A DNA stretch of 64,000 nt from the NCBI GenBank assembly GCA_973895155.1, contig OZ316896.1:62001-126000 (forward strand), given 5' to 3'. Below, in pieces: positions 59,325 to 64,000 of this stretch; positions within the stretch are counted from its first letter, which is position 1, and each line of letters starts with the position of its first letter. The position numbers were made by a program, and so were the translations under genes. Below the pieces are notes generated by a model. It searched no databases and was not told where the DNA came from. It saw only the letters and a program-made list of their open reading frames with translations. This DNA is from Marsupella aquatica. Taxonomy: Eukaryota; Marchantiophyta.

Positions 59325-60921
59325 CTTCTCAGCCAACGGCCTCGGTGTTGGAGCTTCCTCGGGTGCCCTTACCTACAGGGGAAGTACCGGGGCAAAAGTC
59401 TGACCTCTGGCATACCGGCACAACAGCGGCATGTGATAGCCAAGCCGCGACACGCTCCCCATGCCGATTACCTGCTGCTCCTCCTTTAAGATCTTCTTCA
59501 ATTTGTTGAGGAGGTACCCGTTGTAGTCCCGGCTTGGGTCTGGCCTTTCTGCCAGATAGACCTGTGCCTTGCCGATCTCTGCCCTCGGCAAGTTACAATG
59601 CATGGTCACCCGCAAGAAGTCGATCATCTCTCCTATGTGCGGGTTGGTGCAGGTGTTCCGGAAGAAGCCATTCTTCGTTGATGGCCCGGGGAACGACCGG
59701 AACTCCTTGTCAGGCAGGGTCTTCCTGGTATCAACTTTGGTCTTATTGCCTATCGGCAAGCCAAACACTTCGGCAATTACCTTGGGAGTAAGATAGAAAT
59801 CCTTCCCATATATCCTCGTGCAATTGGTCTCGGGTTCCCATGACCCCACGAATTCTAATAGGTCTGACTCTGGTACCTCCGGCTTCAGCCATGGTAATCT
59901 TACAAAGGCCTCCAAGCCGGATCCGGCCATGAAGCCTTGGTACTTCTTGGTCTGCATGGCCGTAAAGCATGCATCCTCCTCCCGTGCAAAATGTAGTTGC
60001 ACCTCCACCGGTAGGGTTGCCGCCCAGCCCTTCCAGGTGTCATCCCTGGTTGGAATGGCCTTGATGGGATCGACCTCCTCCTTTTCGGCTTCTCCCTGCC
60101 TCCTGCTCTGCTGCTCGGCTGGCCTCTTTGGTGCCGCCGACCTCGTTCTTTTTGCCGGGGTGGCTTCATCGTTGACGGCCCCCTTCCTCTTCATCTCTGC
60201 TGCCGTGGAGGTTTCTCCTAGCACCGTTGCCTGGGTCCACCTTTCCGTGCTACCCTTTAATTCCCAGTGTATGTCGTTGCAGTTCTTGATGGCCTCTCGG
60301 ATGCCGACGACGCTGTCTTTGCAAAACAGAAGATTGTCGAGTTGATTGGAAGTAGGCGTCCACAGGAACTCGTCCTTGATGAGTTCGCCTCCTAAGAAAG
60401 CCGTCTTCTGCAGCTCCCACAATCGAGCAAGCTCCTGCCGTTCTCGAGCTGCCCTTTCTGACTCCTCGTCCTCGTAAGTCTTGATGTACTCAGTTGCCCG
60501 TTCGAACAGGCATCCCCAGAAATGTGCCGCTTGATTGACGTTGCTCATACCCTCCTTAGGTCGATCGTCGGTATCTATTCTCTCCCCGAGTGCTTGCCTA
60601 AGCAGCTGACAATAGTTGGCCTCCCGTAGTCGTCTGCCTAGTTCGTGCTCGCAAATGAGCCACCATCTCTTGCAAGCGCTCCTTACCCCTCTCCTCTGCC
60701 GGTCCTTCTTCCCGTTGATCCTTCCTAGCCGCCGACGCTTAACGCGCCCTAACCCTAATCGGGTTTTCACCCTCAGCCTTACCTCCGGCCTCTGCCCGGG
60801 TTCCATGGTTGCCCCTAATTGTTTATATTTTCCTTGTTTTGTCCCTATACTAAGGTGTTCCTAGGGTGCCTTCCTGCTTTACCCACTTAACCGGCCGAGT
60901 GATTCCTGTCTAGGCATCACA
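59325..60921 (-). mobile_element. Partial inverted copy of the family 2 LTR (first 1.6 kb)
   Basis: Reverse complement of about 54630-56226, joined head-on to the end of the full LTR at 59324. It ends with gcatcaca at 60921, the LTR start read backwards. The two arms form an inverted repeat of 1.6 kb with a 3.1 kb spacer. Confidence 0.85.
59373..60806 (-). CDS. Truncated LTR ORF in the inverted copy (477 aa)
   Basis: It starts MEPGQRPEV without the early TAG seen at 54757. It stays open through the PW/FGLP module (residues about 300-350) until the inversion breakpoint, where the coiled coil is lost. It is more intact at its N-terminus than the full copy and shows that the ancestral codon 5 was Gln. 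Almost identical elsewhere. Confidence 0.65.
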   Translation of the reverse strand: MEPGQRPEVRLRVKTRLGLGRVKRRRLGRINGKKDRQRRGVRSACKRWWLICEHELGRRLREANYCQLLRQALGERIDTDDRPKEGMSNVNQAAHFWGCLFERATEYIKTYEDEESERAARERQELARLWELQKTAFLGGELIKDEFLWTPTSNQLDNLLFCKDSVVGIREAIKNCNDIHWELKGSTERWTQATVLGETSTAAEMKRKGAVNDEATPAKRTRSAAPKRPAEQQSRRQGEAEKEEVDPIKAIPTRDDTWKGWAATLPVEVQLHFAREEDACFTAMQTKKYQGFMAGSGLEAFVRLPWLKPEVPESDLLEFVGSWEPETNCTRIYGKDFYLTPKVIAEVFGLPIGNKTKVDTRKTLPDKEFRSFPGPSTKNGFFRNTCTNPHIGEMIDFLRVTMHCNLPRAEIGKAQVYLAERPDPSRDYNGYLLNKLKKILKEEQQVIGMGSVSRLGYHMPLLCRYARGQTFAPVLPL

Positions 60922-60922
60922 G

Positions 60923-61800
60923 TGACACTTTTGATGCTAACGGAGTCCAATGGTTTCAACATGAATGTTATAGCTGCAAAAGACTTTTATTGGAAATGTT
61001 ATGGGAGTGCGGGACTACAAGTGAGTCACAATGAATGCTAGTGGTGTATGAACACTTAAAAAATAATGTTATGGGAGCCTACGGCAACCACCCGTAAGTC
61101 ACCCTAATCAATACTAGCGGAGTTTAAAGGTTTTAATACTAATGTTGTGGGAGTCCAAATGTTGAAACGTCGAGACCGTGCATTGCATGTAGGAAACCAT
61201 GCACCGCGCTCCCTAAATACCCTGAAATGGCCTGAAGACCGGCCTCATTGCACGCGCTATGCAGAGAAGATATATACAGGCCTGAAGACCGGCCTCATTG
61301 CACGCGCTGTGCAGAGAAGATATATACAGGGAATTTGAAAGTGACGAGCACGTTAAGGAACCAGGTTGAAGGCTGGTACAAGAATTCTAGAAGCATTGAC
61401 CAAGCTTTGTTTCCTTTGTATTTCTCACGAACCTAATTGAATGGTGACACTTTTGATGCTAACAGAGTCCAATGGTTTCAACATGAATGTTATAGCTGCA
61501 AAAGACTTTTATTGGAAATGTTATGGGAGTGCGGGACTACAAGTGAGTCACAATGAATGCTAGTGGTGTATGAACACTTAAAAAATAATGTTATGGGAGC
61601 GTACGGCAACCACCTGTAAGTCACCCTAATCAATACTAGCGGAGTTTAAAGGTTTTAATACTAATGTTGTGGGAGTCCAAATGTTGAAACGTCGAGACCG
61701 TGCACCGCATGTAGGAGACCATGCACCGCGCTCCCTAAATACCCTGAAATGGCCTGAAGACCGGCCTCATTGCACGCGCTGTGCAGAGAAGATATATACA
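60923..61800 (+). repeat. Duplicated short repeat unit (406 and 356 bp) around 116 bp
   Basis: Two direct copies, 60923-61328 and 61445-61800, both begin TGACACTTTTGATGC and end GATATATACA. They are separated by about 116 bp of unique sequence. The first copy has an extra internal 50-bp duplication (cctgaagaccggcctcattg...). TG...CA ends and direct repeats suggest a very small LTR-type (TRIM-like) element, but no convincing PBS follows the first copy. Non-coding. Confidence 0.6.
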
Positions 61801-63403
61801 GTCTGTCATCATTGCAGAGCTTGACAAGGAGTTAAGAGTGACCCGGGAGGAGAGAGCTGCGTTTAAACAAGAATTGGAGGAAGCGCAAAAGGAGCTGGAG
61901 GAGGCGCGCAAGGACCTGGACGAAGTGCAGGAAGAGTTGGAGGAAAGCACGCGGAAGCTAGAGAACTTACAACAACAAGCCGACAACCAAACGGAGCGGC
62001 TGAAGAAACAAGCCGCAGTATTTAAGTGCTCGGCTTCATCAGGGCCAACTCAAATTGAGGCCACTAAGTTACCAGGAGTGGTACTGGCCGAAGGACAAGC
62101 CGCGCCATTTGCACTAGTGCCGGAAGTAAGTGGGAAGGGGAAGGGGCCAGCTGCCGAACCAGAAAAGAAGAAGAAGCGAAAACCTTCAAGGTCAAGGAGT
62201 AATACGGCTCCACAGGCCGTGGTGACCAAGGAGGTAAACCCAGCACCGACCTCAGGCAGGGTTACGACAGAGGATCCAACTACCTTGGAAGAAGGGGATG
62301 ACAAGGCTGAGGCCGTAGCCAAGGTTGATGTTGAAGCCGATGCCGTTGCCGAGGGTGGACCCAGTCAGGCCGATGGAGAGTTGACTTAGTCAAGGGCAGG
62401 TAATCTGTCAGAGAACGAACCTACGGCAGTGGCTAAGATGGAAGCGTTGGGGGCGTCCACTGAGGAACAGACACCGCTGCCATGACGGTGGTGGAGGGCC
62501 GCTCCACTCAAGGAGGGCGGACGTGGAGGGAGGAGGCGTGAGTGGGCAGGGCGGGCTCAGATCTCTAAGTTTAGGATTAGGATCAGGACCAGGAGGCGGC
62601 CCTGACACTTAGCTTAGTGGGATTGCGGTTCCACTGGTAAGAGCAACACTTGTACTCCTGCCTCGTTGTACATAGGTAGATTTAGTTAGGTAGATTCAGT
62701 GAGGTAGATTAAGCTTACGCTGCAAGGAATTAGGCGGATCCACTACCAAGATAAGTACCTGGGCAGCGGGGAGCTCAGGGCCTCTTCTTTAGCAAGTTTT
62801 TAGTTGCACCAGCCGGGCTGGGATCAAGTAGTAAGAGAAGCTCTCGGTTAGTCATATAGTGACCCTTGTGTATATTCATGTTTCCTCATGCCTAAGAGCT
62901 GAATAGAGTTGGCCTCACGGCTTAGTTCGCAGAGCTTGTGTATGAGATGTACTGTTTGTATGGCAAGTGCATGGTATGACTCAGTCAGAAGGAGTCATTT
63001 TGCTATTTGTGTGTCGCATTAACTTGTGTGAAGAGTGCCCACATCAACTAATAGAGGAAGGAAAGTAAGCAAGAGAGTGAGAGTTGGATGTGTCGAGCTG
63101 AGAGAGGTCTTAGCGGCTTAACCAAGCCTATTGGGGATCATTTCGGCGGCGGAATCCAAATATACCTAACAAGACGGAGGGGAAGACAAGGGAAGGCCTA
63201 GATTAGGCCGGCTACGTATCTCATGACCCGATGAAGGATCTGTCCAGTATATGTGTGTAAAATGTTAATAGTAGTAGTAGAAGGAGGTTAGCAGCGTCCC
63301 ATGCCACTAAGCCGCGGAAACGGTCTCCCCAAGCGTGAAACCCGCGGGAATTGGCTTGTGAAGGGGGGTTTCTGGGGTTTAGGGAGCCATGGGATGCACC
63401 ACA
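61799..63403 (+). mobile_element. 5' LTR of another family 2 copy, 3' part only
   Basis: It aligns with about 57626-59324 of the full LTR, with visibly more differences than the other copies, and ends GCACCACA at 63403. It is followed by the PBS and gag, so it is a 5' LTR whose left part was replaced by the short repeat. It carries the C-terminal part of the LTR ORF (to 62389: coiled coil, KKKKRKPSRSRS, then a TAG before the usual end). Confidence 0.85.
61811..62389 (+). pseudogene. C-terminal fragment of the family 2 LTR ORF
   Basis: It reads IAELDKELRVTREERA through the coiled coil and basic tail to GGPSQADGELT, then a stop where other copies continue with RSRAGNLS. The EAEAVG minisatellite is almost absent here. 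Its start lies in the preceding repeat and it has no own initiator. Confidence 0.6.
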
Positions 63404-63407
63404 TTTT

Positions 63408-63425
63408 TGGCGCTAGATGGAGGGG
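63408..63425 (+). other. Primer binding site of family 2 (second copy)
   Basis: TGGCGCTAGATGGAGGGG, four bases after the LTR end. Same as at 7203-7220 on the other strand. Confidence 0.6.
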
Positions 63426-63472
63426 GCATTTCTTAAGCCGTGAGATATGAAGTTAGGAAAGAAGCGTAGGTA

Positions 63473-64000
63473 ATGATTGAACCTACGCCAAGGGAGGAAA
63501 GAGTGATTCAACGGGAGAGAGCTCGTCTGCAGCAGCTCGCCGGGTGGCATGATACACAGCGACTGAGAGGAGCAGAAAGAGCTGGTAGCTCCAAAGCTGG
63601 AAGTGGCCTCGAAGAAGACATACCAGAAGAAGAGTCGGTAGGAAGAAACGAGTACCCAACCGACATGGAGGAACCAGAGGCACGGCCAGACGAGAGGCCA
63701 GGGACCAGACTGAGCCAATAGTCGCGCATTCATTACAAAGCATTTCATGGAAGAGGAGATGAGGATCCGGACGAATGGTTGGATGATTTCGAGGGAACCG
63801 CTGCAGCAAATGGAGAATCGGCCATCAAGATGCAGATTCTTCCCGGCCTGTTCAAGGGTGAGGCTAGGCCTTGGTACAGAGCATTGGATGTGGAAGATCA
63901 AGCCATCTGGGATATCTTCAAAACACTATTTGTTAAGGAGTTTCGACCCATTGGAACTTCAGAACTAGCAGTGCTGAAATTGGGACAACTTCGGTTCAAA
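63473..64000 (+). pseudogene. gag of family 2 (second copy), one stop, cut by window end
   Basis: It starts MIEPTPREERVIQRE and is collinear with the gag at 7155. It has Gln where that copy has TAG, but its own TAG at 63719-63721 where the other copy has Arg (CAG CGG against CAA TAG, three C/G-to-T/A changes). The capsid core (DPDEWLDDFEG, LFVKEFRP) runs to the window edge. The two gag copies are broken at different points, so the family was intact after they split. Confidence 0.85.

Overview
The window reads as a transposon-rich intergenic block of a streptophyte (land plant or charophyte alga) nuclear genome. The evidence is spliced genes with GT-AG introns, an organelle-type isoleucyl-tRNA synthetase, plant-type TTTAGGG motifs, plant Ty3/gypsy, Ty1/copia, LINE and PIF/Harbinger pieces, and one plant-type initiator-Met primer binding site. 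I cannot name the species. Nothing looks bacterial and no operons are present.

Layout. 1-6204: 3' end of a Ty3/gypsy element (family 1), consisting of the pol end plus a ~4 kb 3' LTR that carries its own 798-aa ORF. It is inserted in the gag of a second element. 6175-8686: that second element (family 2, minus strand), as a gag remnant and a 1.46 kb LTR. 8687-14770: a duplicated first exon, repeats, a two-exon gene for a nuclease-like plus kinase-like protein, and an orphan RNase H1 exon. 15672-20975: a broken, 13-exon isoleucyl-tRNA synthetase on the minus strand. 20976-25732: LINE debris, an ACGT-word cluster, low-complexity DNA and a family 3 LTR. 25737-28430: a decayed family 3 gag-protease-RT. 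29250-34930: broken RING-finger, RPA-like, SNF2-helicase and PIF/Harbinger pieces. 35877-40573: a two-exon minus-strand gene joining a ParB-like domain, a degenerate DNA-methylase-like domain and a Ulp1 (C48) SUMO-type protease. 42771-47545: a family 3 LTR split by a TSD-flanked ~4.0 kb solo LTR (family 4) that encodes an ~875-codon protein. 47820-48072: a copia fragment. 48073-54629: a family 2 element (minus). 54630-64000: a full 4.7 kb coding family 2 LTR, a partial inverted copy of it, a duplicated short repeat, another LTR fragment, a PBS and a gag.

The most unusual theme is the LTRs. Three different gypsy families have giant LTRs (about 4.0-4.7 kb), each enclosing a long ORF. The three ORFs share an N-terminal module: a Pro-Trp pair, then (E/D)FV, then FGLP or FRCP 41-42 residues after the Trp. 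Two of them continue into long coiled coils. The solo LTR with a perfect target-site duplication shows that the ORF really lies inside the LTR. Short 1.46 kb family 2 LTRs derive from the coding LTR by an in-frame deletion between 8-bp repeats.

A second candidate system is the ParB/methylase-like/Ulp1 fusion. A third is the PD-(D/E)XK-like plus kinase-like gene. Most disrupted ORFs are stopped by TAG or TGA codons that look like C-to-T changes, as expected for methylated, silenced plant repeats. Several non-coding stretches are packed with one short word each (ACGT, TCCTT/AAGGA, GTGAC, GAGTTTAA).
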